From positions 1 to 64,000 of the forward strand of contig URZO01000010.1 of assembly GCA_900552465.1 (NCBI GenBank): a stretch of DNA of 64,000 bases, read 5' to 3'. Origin of the DNA: an uncultured Parabacteroides sp. Its GTDB lineage: Bacteria > Bacteroidota > Bacteroidia > Bacteroidales > Tannerellaceae. Made by a program: the position numbers and the translations under genes. The notes under the pieces were generated by a model. It worked only from the letters and a program-made list of their open reading frames with translations. It did not search any database and had not been told where the DNA came from. Shown piece by piece: positions 42,704 to 51,824 of the stretch (the first letter of the stretch is position 1; each line of letters starts with the position of its first letter).

Positions 42704-44679
42704 AAACATTATCAATAATCATACCTGCTTATAACGAAGAAAAAACAATTCATCTGATTTTGGATAAGATTAGAGATGTCGAGTTGATTGGGGGAGTGAG
42801 GAAACAGGTGATTATAGTAAATGATCATTCTAGTGATCAAACAGAAAAAGTTATCTTAAAGTATAAGGTAGATAACCCAATACTGGATATCCAGTATTGC
42901 CTTCATTATGCGAATGAAGGCAAAGGGGCTGCTATACGGACAGGAATTCAATTTGTAAAGGGCGACTTTGTCATTATACAAGATGCGGATTTGGAGTATG
43001 ATCCGAATGATTATAATTTGTTGTTACCATTATTGTTAAAAGGAGAAAAAGTCGTTTATGGTTCTCGATTTTTGATGAAAGAGAATAAACATTCCTATAA
43101 GAGTTTTTATTTAGGAGGATTATTGGTTACTACAGTGACAAATCTGCTTTATAATCAAAATTTAACTGATGAACCTACTTGCTATAAAGCTTTTCAATCA
43201 GATTTTCTTAGGTCAATCCCTTTGGTTTGTACAGGTTTTGAGTTTTGCCCGGAGGTGACGGCTAAAGTTGCCCTTCGAGGATATAAAATAAAAGAAGTTC
43301 CGATTCATTATTACCCCAGATCGGTAGAGGAGGGGAAGAAAATAAAATGGACAGATGGGGTTGAAGCGTTGTGGGTATTGTTCAATTATTACAGACTCCA
43401 TGTACAGCAAAGATTATTACAAGCATGTAAAAAGTTATCGTTAACTTATTTGTTCCTTTCCGTTTTTTGTTTTCTCAGTATTTTGTTTGTGTATTGGATA
43501 CCTCGGTCAGAGTCTATGAATCGGAACCTGTCGGATTCTCTTCAGACAGTGCTGTCAGAAGGAATTTATAAGCGTGCTTTTGTGAATATGATGCTGTTTG
43601 ACTTGGATAATCCGACTAATGAAATAATGCTTTCTAAAGCGGCCTATTATGATAAAGATCATATTTTGCAATCGGCATTGATGAATTATAGCTCATCGAA
43701 AGAGGATATTTTATCTGGGAATTATGTTTCATCAGAGAATGAAATGTATGGACGCTATTGGCATGGATATTTGTTGTTTTTGAAACCAGTCTTGCAGGTT
43801 ATGAATTATACTCAAATACGATATTTGAGTTATTTGTTGATCGGACTGTTGATCATCGGGATCAGTATTTTGATATATAAGAAGGCCAACATGCAAGCAA
43901 CCTTTGCATTTATGGTTTCTATGATAGCTGTAGAATGCTATATTGTGCCATTGTCGTTGCAGCTAAGTACAATGTTCTATGTGTCTTTAGGTGCTGTATT
44001 CTTTTTATTATTATCTAATAACTTGCTAAATAATAGAGGAGTAAGTGTTTTCTTTTTTATTATTGGCGGTTTGACTGGCTTTTTTGATTTTTTGACAACA
44101 CCTGTACTGTCATTAGGCTTGCCACTATTAGTTTATATTCTGTTAAATCGAAGAGGCGAGGATTGGAAACTTGTAATAAAATCTGCTCTTTGTTGGGGAT
44201 TGGGATATGCTTCTATATGGATGACGAAGTGGATTTTGGTTTCGGCTCTGACTGATTATAATATGATTGCAGATGCTGTTTCCCAGGCCTTTTTACGGAT
44301 GGGAATCGGTTCGGGTAATGGTGTGAATCCTGAAGTGGAACAAGGAAATGTTCTATTTGAAAGAGTTGGTCAGACATTCGCTAATTTACCTTCTAATCCT
44401 ACTATGTTGTTGATCTTATTCTTTTTGGGGGGTGTTTGTGGAATCTTCTTTTTGTTGCCTAAAAAGGAGCATGCATACAAAAATAATATTGCTTATATTT
44501 TGATAGCGTTGATTCCGATTGTTTGGTATGCCATGTTGGGGAATCATACCGGCATTCATTGGCGATTTACTCATCGTTCGTTAGCTGTGACGATGTTTGC
44601 AGGTTTATTGTTCTTAATGAATGCTATAGACTGGAAACGAATCAAATCTCCTGTCCGATATATCCGGTCTCGACGATGA
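42700..44679 (+). CDS. Two-domain membrane glycosyltransferase (DPM1-like GT2 plus polytopic domain)
   Basis: Protein of 659 residues. Residues about 1-235 form a dolichol-phosphate-mannose-synthase-like GT2 (LSIIIPAYNEEKTIHLIL, VIIVNDHSSDQ, NEGKGAAIRTG, VIIQDADLEYDP, VVYGSRF). From about 245 on there are roughly ten hydrophobic helices and loops with a large extracytoplasmic segment (about 275-365). Such fusions may make a polyprenyl-phosphate sugar and use it on the outer face of the membrane, or simply anchor the GT2. The coding sequence has a 22-bp perfect palindrome (42878-42899). Last intact gene of the AT-rich block. Confidence 0.78.
   Translation: MKTLSIIIPAYNEEKTIHLILDKIRDVELIGGVRKQVIIVNDHSSDQTEKVILKYKVDNPILDIQYCLHYANEGKGAAIRTGIQFVKGDFVIIQDADLEYDPNDYNLLLPLLLKGEKVVYGSRFLMKENKHSYKSFYLGGLLVTTVTNLLYNQNLTDEPTCYKAFQSDFLRSIPLVCTGFEFCPEVTAKVALRGYKIKEVPIHYYPRSVEEGKKIKWTDGVEALWVLFNYYRLHVQQRLLQACKKLSLTYLFLSVFCFLSILFVYWIPRSESMNRNLSDSLQTVLSEGIYKRAFVNMMLFDLDNPTNEIMLSKAAYYDKDHILQSALMNYSSSKEDILSGNYVSSENEMYGRYWHGYLLFLKPVLQVMNYTQIRYLSYLLIGLLIIGISILIYKKANMQATFAFMVSMIAVECYIVPLSLQLSTMFYVSLGAVFFLLLSNNLLNNRGVSVFFFIIGGLTGFFDFLTTPVLSLGLPLLVYILLNRRGEDWKLVIKSALCWGLGYASIWMTKWILVSALTDYNMIADAVSQAFLRMGIGSGNGVNPEVEQGNVLFERVGQTFANLPSNPTMLLILFFLGGVCGIFFLLPKKEHAYKNNIAYILIALIPIVWYAMLGNHTGIHWRFTHRSLAVTMFAGLLFLMNAIDWKRIKSPVRYIRSRR
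42878..42899. repeat. 22-bp perfect palindrome in the membrane glycosyltransferase gene
   Basis: Half-site CAATACTGGAT followed by its exact complement, within the GT2 domain codons. It is the third glycosyltransferase gene in this locus with a long perfect palindrome. Confidence 0.85.
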
Positions 44680-44681
44680 TG

Positions 44682-45141
44682 GGACAGTACAGATACGAAT
44701 TTATGACGATAAATTGGTAATTGCTAACGAAGTTCGTTTGCAGGATATCACGGTATAGGATTTATCCAGGTCCCATCCTTCCAGACCACATAACAAATTG
44801 ATTGCCGATGTCTTTTATAAAGCCGGTTTTATCGAAAGTTGGGGGAGAGGGACGCAACGGATTTTCGATGTATAAAAGAAGGATTACCCGCTCCTGTTTG
44901 TGAGTATAAGATGGGCTTTTTATATCTGATATTTTCAAATGAGCGGATAAATGAGTTAACGGAAATGGAACAGAAAGTGTATGATCTGATTCGCCTAAAT
45001 CCGCACATACGTCAATCGGATTTGTTTGTACAGTTGGACTTGACAGAGCAATATATTCGTAAGATCGTAAAACATTTGAAGGACGGAATGTTTATTGAAA
45101 GAGTGGGGGCTCGAAAGAATGGATATTGGAAAGTAAAGTAA
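44682..45141 (+). pseudogene. Decayed AlbA_2/HATPase_c_4-wHTH gene, right edge copy 1
   Basis: Only the C-terminal part remains. One frame reads VQIRIYDDKLVIANEVRLQD, a stop (TAG 44757-44759), then SRPHNKLIADVFYKAGFIESWGRGTQRIFDV, typical of the HATPase_c_4 region of AlbA_2 family proteins. A frame change follows at about 44870. The tail, KEGLPAPVCEYKMGFLYLIF to the winged helix QSDLFVQLDLTEQYIRKIVKHL, ends at 45141. No start or N-terminal AlbA domain is present. Confidence 0.8.
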
Positions 45142-45148
45142 GGCGTTT

Positions 45149-45463
45149 GTGGGGGAATATATTGGTAATATATCTGATGGGTTTATGGTGACGGTGTTTG
45201 GTGATAAGGTCGGTGGTACAATTGGTGGTACAAATAAATGGTTGTTGAGGCAATCTTTCGTTTCTCTTGAAGGGGTTAAGGAGCAAATTGTACAGATTAT
45301 GAAGGAAAATCCTTCCGTAACAATTCGCCAACTGAGTTTATCATTGGATATGAACAAGTCCGCAATGCAGAGGCATATCGATGCTTTGAAAAAGAATGGA
45401 TATATAGAGCGGGAAGGAATTACTCGTGGGAAATGGATTGTAAAGTTAAATAGAACAGAGTAA
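45149..45463 (+). pseudogene. Decayed AlbA_2-family C terminus, right edge copy 2
   Basis: An open stretch from GTG 45149 encodes ISDGFMVTVFGDKVGGTIGG and a winged-helix end (SVTIRQLSLSLDMNKSAMQRHIDALKKNGYIE), which correspond to the last quarter of AlbA_2/HATPase_c_4 proteins. The N-terminal DNA-binding and ATP-binding parts are missing. It could be a free-standing winged-helix protein of 104 residues, but a remnant in tandem with the preceding one is more likely. Confidence 0.65.
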
Positions 45464-45469
45464 TATTAT

Positions 45470-46231
45470 ATGCAGCAACAACCTACATTTTCAATCATAA
45501 CAATAATATATAACGCATCCCGTTGGGCGGAACAGACTTTTTTGAACGTGTTGAGCCAGTCGTATCCGCATATCGAATATATTGTGATTGACGGCGGCTC
45601 GACGGATGGAACGGTCGATATTATCAAACGGTATGAGTCGGGACTTGCTTATTGGGTGAGCGAGCCGGATAAGGGTATTTATGATGCCATGAATAAGGGG
45701 CTTCAGAAGGCGACGGGCGATTATGTCTGGTTTATCAATGCCGGTGATACCTTATGTACGTCGGATACGGTCCAGCGGGTGGCTTCCCTGATACAAAAGC
45801 GAAAGACGCTGCCGGATGTTATATATGGTGAAACGAACATTGTGGACGAGGAAGGGCGGTCATTGGGGCTCAGGCGCCTCAAGGCCCCCCGGAAGCTTTC
45901 GTGGAAAAGTTTTCGTATGGGAATGTTGGTTTGTCACCAGTCGTTTATAACAAAACGTGTCATTGCTCCGTTATATGACTTACAATACCGCTATTCTGCC
46001 GATTTCGACTGGTGCATCCGCTGCATGAAACAGGCCAGGGCGTTGTATAATACGCATCTTACCCTGTCTAACTTTCTGGATGGCGGAACGAGTACGACGC
46101 AAAGAAAAGCATCATTGCGAGAACGATATGCGATTATGTGCAAATATTATGGTACTTTTGTTACGGTTTTGCTCCATGGATGGTTTGCTGTCCGTTTCTA
46201 CACGGCCAAATGCCTGAAGGGACGCGTTTGA
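45470..46231 (+). CDS. Glycosyltransferase family 2 (WcaE-like)
   Basis: GT-A enzyme of 253 residues with FSIITIIYNASRWAEQTFLNVL, YIVIDGGSTDGTVDII, the segment YWVSEPDKGIYDAMNKGLQKATGDYVWFINAGD and SADFDWCIRCM. This pattern matches colanic-acid WcaE/WcaA-like transferases. Codon use turns GC-richer here than in the genes up to 44.7 kb, so it marks the return to native-looking sequence. YfhO follows 4 bases on, so the two may share a transcript. Confidence 0.88.
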   Translation: MQQQPTFSIITIIYNASRWAEQTFLNVLSQSYPHIEYIVIDGGSTDGTVDIIKRYESGLAYWVSEPDKGIYDAMNKGLQKATGDYVWFINAGDTLCTSDTVQRVASLIQKRKTLPDVIYGETNIVDEEGRSLGLRRLKAPRKLSWKSFRMGMLVCHQSFITKRVIAPLYDLQYRYSADFDWCIRCMKQARALYNTHLTLSNFLDGGTSTTQRKASLRERYAIMCKYYGTFVTVLLHGWFAVRFYTAKCLKGRV

Positions 46232-46235
46232 TAGT

Positions 46236-48776
46236 ATGAATTTTAATGATATATATATGAAGGATTTGCTAAAGCAGTGGGGGAAACACATTGTTGCCCT
46301 GATCTTGTTTTTAGGTCTGGTGATGGTCTATTTTTCACCGGCGGTGTTTGATGGGAAAGTTGTTATGCAGGGAGATAGCATCAAAGCATCCGGAATGGGG
46401 CATAGCCAGATGGATCAGTATGCCAAGACTGCACAGCCGGGAGAGTTTAGTGCCTGGTCGGATGCCATGTTCGGGGGAATGCCGTATGTTTCAGGATATG
46501 GGCAGCCTGCACCGAGTATGCCTTCTTATACGATTGTGGATGGGTGGTTGAAGACTGTCGGATATATGAATGCGGCTATGGTTTTTGTCGGTTTAGTCAG
46601 TTTCTACCTGCTGATGTGTATCATGGGAGTGAACTGGTGGTTGGCGATTGCCGGAGCGATTGCCTTTGCCTTTGCTTCATATAACATCATTATAATAGAG
46701 GCCGGGCATATTGTGAAGGCATACGTGATCGGATATATGCCGGTCACATTGGCAGGGATGGCTTTGCTTTTCAGGCGTTCTTATCTGTGGGGAGCTGTTC
46801 TGTTCTTATTGGGGGTGGCTTTGTCCTTGGCGAACGGACATGTTCAGATTACCTATTATCTGGTGTTGCTTTGCTTATTGATTTATATAGGATATGTAAT
46901 TAAGAAAATCAGAGAGAAGGCATATGGGGAATGGTTGAAGACAACCTTGATTATGGCGGCTTGCGTTATTCTGGCGGTGTTACCGAATGCACAAGGAATG
47001 TATTCCAACTGGGATCTGAGTCAGCATTCGACGCGTGGGGCAACGGAACTGACGCCTAAACCCGATGCTTCGGGAAAGGTGGAAAAGGTTTCTACCGGTC
47101 TGGACAAAGATTATGCTTTCCAGTGGAGCTATGGTTGGAAAGAATTACTGACGGTTCTTGTGCCGAATACGTATGGCGGAAGTTCCGGCGGTACGTTGGA
47201 CAGCTCTTCGGAATTATATAAAGAATTGAAGAAGAACGGGGCGCAGGTAGGAAAGGAAGTACAGACTTATACATATTGGGGAGACAAGATTTTTACCTCC
47301 GGACCGGTTTATTTCGGGGCATTGGTCTGCTTCCTGTTCGTTTTGGGGATGTTTGTGGTCCGGAATCCGATGAAATGGTGGCTGTTTGCCGGCTCGCTCT
47401 TTTTGACTTTCCTGGCATTGGGGCGTAACTTTGATGCTTTCAACGATTTGATGTTCCATTATCTGCCGATGTATAATAAGTTCCGTACCGTCGAAATGGC
47501 GTTGGTGATACCTGGATTGGTATTTCCGATTGTCGGTATTTGGGGATTGCGGGAAATTCTGGCGCAGAAAGTGGATGAGGCCCGGTTGAAGAAAGGATTC
47601 CTTTGGGCTTTGGGATTGACGGGAGGTATTTGTGTAGTTCTTTGGCTGATGCCGTCTTTGTTGTTGAATTTCCGATCTGCTTATGATGCTCAGTTCCAGA
47701 ATCAGGTGCCGGAGTGGTATTATACGGCTTTGTTGATGGACCGTGCCTCATTGGCTTCGGCAGACGCGCTACGTTCTTTGATCTTTATTCTGTTGGGAGC
47801 CAGTCTGCTTGTCTGGTTCTGGAAAGCAAAGAATAAGAAAACGACTGCTACGTTTGTGAGTGCAGGTATGGCTGTTCTTATATTGATAGACCTTTGGACT
47901 GTGGATCGCCGTTATTTGAATGACAGTAATTTCGTCAAACAACAGCCGGGTGAAATGTATAAGGAAACAGTAGCCGATAAGGAAATCCTGAAGGATGCGG
48001 ATTCCACTTTCCGTGTCCTGAATATTAATAATCCCTGGCAGGAAACGAATACTTCTTATTATCATCATTCAATAGGTGGTTACCATGCCGTAAAACTGCG
48101 CCGTTACCAGGAACTGATCGATCATCGTCTGGATGGGGAGTTACGTGGTATTATCGGGGCTTTGCAGAAGGCCCGGACGGCAGATGATGTAATGTCTGCG
48201 CTGGCTGCTTGTCCTTCATTGAATATGCTGAATACGCGTTATGTTATCTATAATCCGGAACAGCCGCCGTTGAGAAATCCGTATGCATTTGGAAATGCAT
48301 GGTTTGTGGATAAATTGGACGTTGTGGAGAATGCCGATGCCGAGATCGAGGCGTTGAATACGATCGATCCGTTGGTAACGGCTGTCGTCGATAAGCGTTT
48401 CCAGAAGGATTTGGAAGGATTTGTACCGCAGAAAGACTCTACTGCAACGATCGTATTGGAAGAATACCGTCCGAACCGTTTGACATATAAGAGTAAAGCT
48501 GATAAGGAACAATTGGCTGTATTTTCTGAAGTCTATTACCAACCGGGATGGACAGCAACGGTCGACGGTAAAGAAGTGCCCCATTTCCGCGCAGACTGGA
48601 TCTTGCGGGGAATGCGTGTTCCGGCAGGCGAGCACACGATTGTGTTCGAATTCAGACCACAAGGGTATGTTACGGCTGCTTATGTTTCTTCCTATAGCTC
48701 GTTCCTGATCTTGTTACTGTTGATTGCGGCAGTCGGTTGGTCGGGGTGGAAATATTGGAGAAAGAATAAGACATAA
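46236..48776 (+). CDS. YfhO-family membrane protein
   Basis: Large polytopic protein of 846 residues with about 13 hydrophobic helices and a long extracytoplasmic C-terminal domain (about 560-800). It ends with a last helix (FLILLLLIAAVGWSGWKYW) and a lysine-rich tail. YfhO proteins (PF09586) are GT-C-like membrane proteins that in Gram-positives help glycosylate lipoteichoic acid; in Bacteroidetes their substrate is unknown. ATG 46236 is used; ATG 46257 (MKDLLKQW) is possible. The 3' end faces the next gene across a bidirectional hairpin. Confidence 0.85.
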   Translation: MNFNDIYMKDLLKQWGKHIVALILFLGLVMVYFSPAVFDGKVVMQGDSIKASGMGHSQMDQYAKTAQPGEFSAWSDAMFGGMPYVSGYGQPAPSMPSYTIVDGWLKTVGYMNAAMVFVGLVSFYLLMCIMGVNWWLAIAGAIAFAFASYNIIIIEAGHIVKAYVIGYMPVTLAGMALLFRRSYLWGAVLFLLGVALSLANGHVQITYYLVLLCLLIYIGYVIKKIREKAYGEWLKTTLIMAACVILAVLPNAQGMYSNWDLSQHSTRGATELTPKPDASGKVEKVSTGLDKDYAFQWSYGWKELLTVLVPNTYGGSSGGTLDSSSELYKELKKNGAQVGKEVQTYTYWGDKIFTSGPVYFGALVCFLFVLGMFVVRNPMKWWLFAGSLFLTFLALGRNFDAFNDLMFHYLPMYNKFRTVEMALVIPGLVFPIVGIWGLREILAQKVDEARLKKGFLWALGLTGGICVVLWLMPSLLLNFRSAYDAQFQNQVPEWYYTALLMDRASLASADALRSLIFILLGASLLVWFWKAKNKKTTATFVSAGMAVLILIDLWTVDRRYLNDSNFVKQQPGEMYKETVADKEILKDADSTFRVLNINNPWQETNTSYYHHSIGGYHAVKLRRYQELIDHRLDGELRGIIGALQKARTADDVMSALAACPSLNMLNTRYVIYNPEQPPLRNPYAFGNAWFVDKLDVVENADAEIEALNTIDPLVTAVVDKRFQKDLEGFVPQKDSTATIVLEEYRPNRLTYKSKADKEQLAVFSEVYYQPGWTATVDGKEVPHFRADWILRGMRVPAGEHTIVFEFRPQGYVTAAYVSSYSSFLILLLLIAAVGWSGWKYWRKNKT

Positions 48777-48780
48777 TGTG

Positions 48781-48807
48781 GTAAGGGCGAGGTTTTCTCG
48801 CCCTTAC
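48781..48807. terminator. Bidirectional hairpin between yfhO and GT2 genes
   Basis: An 11-bp perfect stem (GTAAGGGCGAG at 48781-48791 and complement at 48797-48807) with loop GTTTT. It lies between two convergent genes and overlaps the last codon of the leftward one. T-rich tracts are short, so termination strength is uncertain. Confidence 0.65.
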
Positions 48808-49802
48808 TTATAGAATGTCTTCTGAAACGCCGAAAACTCTTCTTTCTTTAGAACCAGTCTGTTCCAGGTGGCATCCAGGAAGCCGCAGCCGTATCCTAAT
48901 AACTGGATAAAGGAAGCGATAATTGACAAGAAGCCGATTTTAATACTTTTATTCTGCATGGAAGAATCGGCAAGAATCAGCAGACAGAATAGTCCGAGCG
49001 GCAATAAACTCCATGCGCAGAAGATGCTTCCGAGCAGGAGGAATAATACCCCTAATGTAAAGACTGCCGGCAATAAGTGAACCAACTTTAGTGAATCCGG
49101 ATATTTCTTATACAGGTTGATCCGGGCGATCCCGGAATTATAAACCTGGCGGAAGAACTTACGCCAGTCCGTACGCCGTTTGTGATAGACCCAGGCAGAG
49201 GGGAACAGGCATACTTTGTATCCGTTCTTAAAGAGACGGATGCTGAAATCGATATCTTCCCCAAAGCGCATGGCGGAAAAGCCGTTGAGGGCCTCGTATG
49301 TGCTTTTACGGATTCCCATATTGAAGCTACGCGGATAGAACTTGTCCATCTTCTTTTTCCCTCCCCGGATGCCTCCTGTCGTGAAGAAGGAGGTCATGGA
49401 GTAGTTAATGGCCTTCTGCACATCTGTAAAGCTGTCTGAGGCCTTATCCGGTCCTCCGAAAGCGTCTGCCCCGGTTTCCTGTAATTCCTTGTTTACCGAT
49501 TTGATATAATCGGGAGGGAGGATACAATCCGAGTCAAGAACGATCAGATAATCGCCTTTGCTCTGCTTAGCCCCGTAGTTACGGGCATTTCCGGGTCCTC
49601 CATTGGGAATGTAGAAATAGGAAATATCCAATTTATCCTTAAAAGCATCGACAACATGCTCACAGGTCTCTTTGGAGCCGTCTTCAACGATGACGACCTC
49701 AAAATTCGTTTTGCTTTGCTGCGTAAGGCTTTCCAACAGCTCCTCTACCTCGTTGGGGCGGTTGTAGACGGGGATGATTAGGGATAAACGGGATGTTGCC
49801 AT
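48804..49802 (-). CDS. Glycosyltransferase family 2, membrane-anchored
   Basis: Protein of 332 residues. The GT2 domain (about 5-235) has LSLIIPVYNRPNEVEELLESL, EVVIVEDGSKETCE, IVLDSDCILPPDYIKSV and RFGEDIDFSIRLFKNGYKVC. Two or three hydrophobic helices (about 245-300) follow. Last gene of a leftward run with the flavoprotein, GtrA and GT39-like genes. It probably uses a nucleotide sugar at the cytoplasmic face. Confidence 0.87.
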   Translation of the reverse strand: MATSRLSLIIPVYNRPNEVEELLESLTQQSKTNFEVVIVEDGSKETCEHVVDAFKDKLDISYFYIPNGGPGNARNYGAKQSKGDYLIVLDSDCILPPDYIKSVNKELQETGADAFGGPDKASDSFTDVQKAINYSMTSFFTTGGIRGGKKKMDKFYPRSFNMGIRKSTYEALNGFSAMRFGEDIDFSIRLFKNGYKVCLFPSAWVYHKRRTDWRKFFRQVYNSGIARINLYKKYPDSLKLVHLLPAVFTLGVLFLLLGSIFCAWSLLPLGLFCLLILADSSMQNKSIKIGFLSIIASFIQLLGYGCGFLDATWNRLVLKKEEFSAFQKTFYK

Positions 49803-49816
49803 ATTTATAACGTTCC

Positions 49817-51391
49817 TTATTTTTTAGTTTCGTGATACTCTTCTTCTGTATTGACATTCCAGATCGAAGATTTATCTGCATTCCTGCCGATTACACAATT
49901 TACTGCTTCGATAGCTGTCAGCATTGAATGATCCATATTGTTATAACGATGCTGGCCGTTGCGTCCGATACAGTAGAGGTTTTCAATCTTGGATAAGAAG
50001 TCGATTACTTTGTCCAGTTGATAGTAGCTGCCAAAATAAGAAGGGTATGCCTTTTTTACTTTGATCTCAACAGACTCGCGGACATCTTTACTATCGATAA
50101 TGTCTATTTTTTCCAGTTCGCTGATTGCCATTTTGATAAAATCTTCTTTTGGCATATTCCACATTTCATCACCTTCCGTACAGAAATATTCCAAGCCAAT
50201 CCACATCTTGTTTTCATAATCAGCTACCATATAAGGAGACCAGTTATTGAATATTTGCAAACGTCCGATCTTTACATCTCTTTCTTGGATATATATCCAA
50301 GTATCAGGAACGCGTTCCTGATATGTCTTGATTTTTGTCTTGTTGCTTATTTTAAGTTTGTCGACTAATAATCCGACTGTGATAAAATCACGATAAGGCA
50401 GATCTGAAGCGATTTGTCTGATTTCTTCAGGGACTTCGATACCGCATAAAGCAGGAATCAGATCTTTGATCGGCATGGAAGAGAACAGGTAGTTACACGG
50501 AATCGTCTGTGTGCTATCTCCGTTTTTTACATCTACGGCTGTAACGAGATTGTTTTCAATATGGATGTGCGTGACTTTTGCCTCTTTAAGAACTTCTCCA
50601 CCCTTGTTTTGTACCTCTGAAGCTACGGTTTCCCATAACTGTCCCGGCCCTAATTTGGGGTAGATAAATTGTTCGATCAGAGAAGTCTCTGCTTCTTTTT
50701 GCTCGATAGACTGTTTGGATGAAAAGGCCTTTTTAATGACATGGGTTACTACTTTCAGAAGCGATAACCCTTTTACACGCTGGGCTCCCCAGTCGGCTCC
50801 TAATTTGGAAGGATGGATACCCCAAACCTTTTCCGTGTAGTCTTCGAAAAACATCTTATACAGAGGTTGCCCGAAGCGGTTTATATAGAAGTTTTCAAGT
50901 GAGTCTTCCTTGCGTTTGAAAACAGTCGACCAAACATAGCCTGTTCCTGCTTTCATCGTGCGCCATAAGCCCATATTCCGGAATGTCTCCAGCTTGAGGG
51001 AAATTGGATATTCGAAGAATTTTCTAAGGTAGAAAATGCGGGATACACGTTGGCGTATCAGCATGACACGATTTTCCTTTTCCGGATCAGGTCCTTGAGC
51101 GGGTATCGGCTTGTTAGGATGAAGCAATAGGTCGTCTTTGGCACCCTTTCCCTGGATCGGCATCATTTTTTGCCACCACTGCATAACCGTGTCGCTTTTT
51201 GAAAAGAACCGGTGACCACCGATATCAATACGATTCCCTTTGTATTGAACGGTTTTGGAGATCCCTCCGATTTCATCAGTCTCTTCACATACAACAGGAT
51301 GAATATTACTCTTCTCAAGTAGTTCGTAAGCAGCCGTCAATCCCGCAGGGCCAGCTCCTATGATAATGGCTTGTTTTTTTATTTCTTCCAT
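49817..51391 (-). CDS. FAD-dependent oxidoreductase, UDP-galactopyranose mutase/amine oxidase-like
   Basis: Flavoprotein of 524 residues with the N-terminal dinucleotide-binding motif AIIIGAGPAGLTAAYELLEKS, the acidic strand end VCEETDEIGGISKTV, and GGHRFFSKSDTVMQWW. The C-terminal LYCIGRNGQHRYNNMDHSMLTAIEA closes the FAD site. Proteins like this are found in glycan loci and annotated as protoporphyrinogen oxidase-like or UDP-galactopyranose mutase-like. It may rearrange or oxidise a sugar nucleotide or a lipid-linked sugar. Gap to GtrA is 4 bases. Confidence 0.8.
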   Translation of the reverse strand: MEEIKKQAIIIGAGPAGLTAAYELLEKSNIHPVVCEETDEIGGISKTVQYKGNRIDIGGHRFFSKSDTVMQWWQKMMPIQGKGAKDDLLLHPNKPIPAQGPDPEKENRVMLIRQRVSRIFYLRKFFEYPISLKLETFRNMGLWRTMKAGTGYVWSTVFKRKEDSLENFYINRFGQPLYKMFFEDYTEKVWGIHPSKLGADWGAQRVKGLSLLKVVTHVIKKAFSSKQSIEQKEAETSLIEQFIYPKLGPGQLWETVASEVQNKGGEVLKEAKVTHIHIENNLVTAVDVKNGDSTQTIPCNYLFSSMPIKDLIPALCGIEVPEEIRQIASDLPYRDFITVGLLVDKLKISNKTKIKTYQERVPDTWIYIQERDVKIGRLQIFNNWSPYMVADYENKMWIGLEYFCTEGDEMWNMPKEDFIKMAISELEKIDIIDSKDVRESVEIKVKKAYPSYFGSYYQLDKVIDFLSKIENLYCIGRNGQHRYNNMDHSMLTAIEAVNCVIGRNADKSSIWNVNTEEEYHETKK

Positions 51392-51395
51392 GATA

Positions 51396-51824
51396 TTAGC
51401 TTTGTTTACTAAATACTAAATATTTCCTTCCTAAAAAGTTCCATAAATATACCAAAATGGCGGTTATTAATTTGGATAACATGTAATAGATATGAAATTT
51501 TTCAGTGAAAGTCCATATCAGCAGGTCGTTTAATCCAAGTCCTACCATACCGATTAGAGAAAAGAGGGTGAATTCTAACTGCTTACTTTTAATGGTTGAT
51601 TCAAATACCCATGCCGTGCTGATATAGTAATTTACCAATAAACCTGCAAGAAAAGAGCAGGTAGCAGATAAAATATAGTACAATCCAAAATATTCTGTTA
51701 AAAGAAATAGCAGGCCAAAGTCTACAATGAAAGCCAGTCCTCCTACAATTGTGTAACGTATTAACTGAATAAGTAAATTGTTGGTTTTATAAACAAATAA
51801 TCTATGTAATAATTCTTTAATCAT
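51396..51824 (-). CDS. GtrA-family membrane protein
   Basis: Small membrane protein of 142 residues with four helices, in the order expected for GtrA/DPMS (PF04138): YTIVGGLAFIVDFGLLFLLTEY and YYISTAWVFES, then a third helix, and a fourth ending NFLGRKYLVF. GtrA proteins are thought to flip polyprenyl-phosphate sugars used by GT-C enzymes. The gene overlaps the GT39-like gene by 8 bases, which supports a functional pair. Confidence 0.88.
   Translation of the reverse strand: MIKELLHRLFVYKTNNLLIQLIRYTIVGGLAFIVDFGLLFLLTEYFGLYYILSATCSFLAGLLVNYYISTAWVFESTIKSKQLEFTLFSLIGMVGLGLNDLLIWTFTEKFHIYYMLSKLITAILVYLWNFLGRKYLVFSKQS

Noticed and set aside
45149..45463. A functional stand-alone winged-helix regulator.
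   Set aside because: Its sequence matches only the end of the AlbA_2 family proteins, it follows another decayed copy, and it lacks a convincing start. Kept as a remnant with lower confidence.
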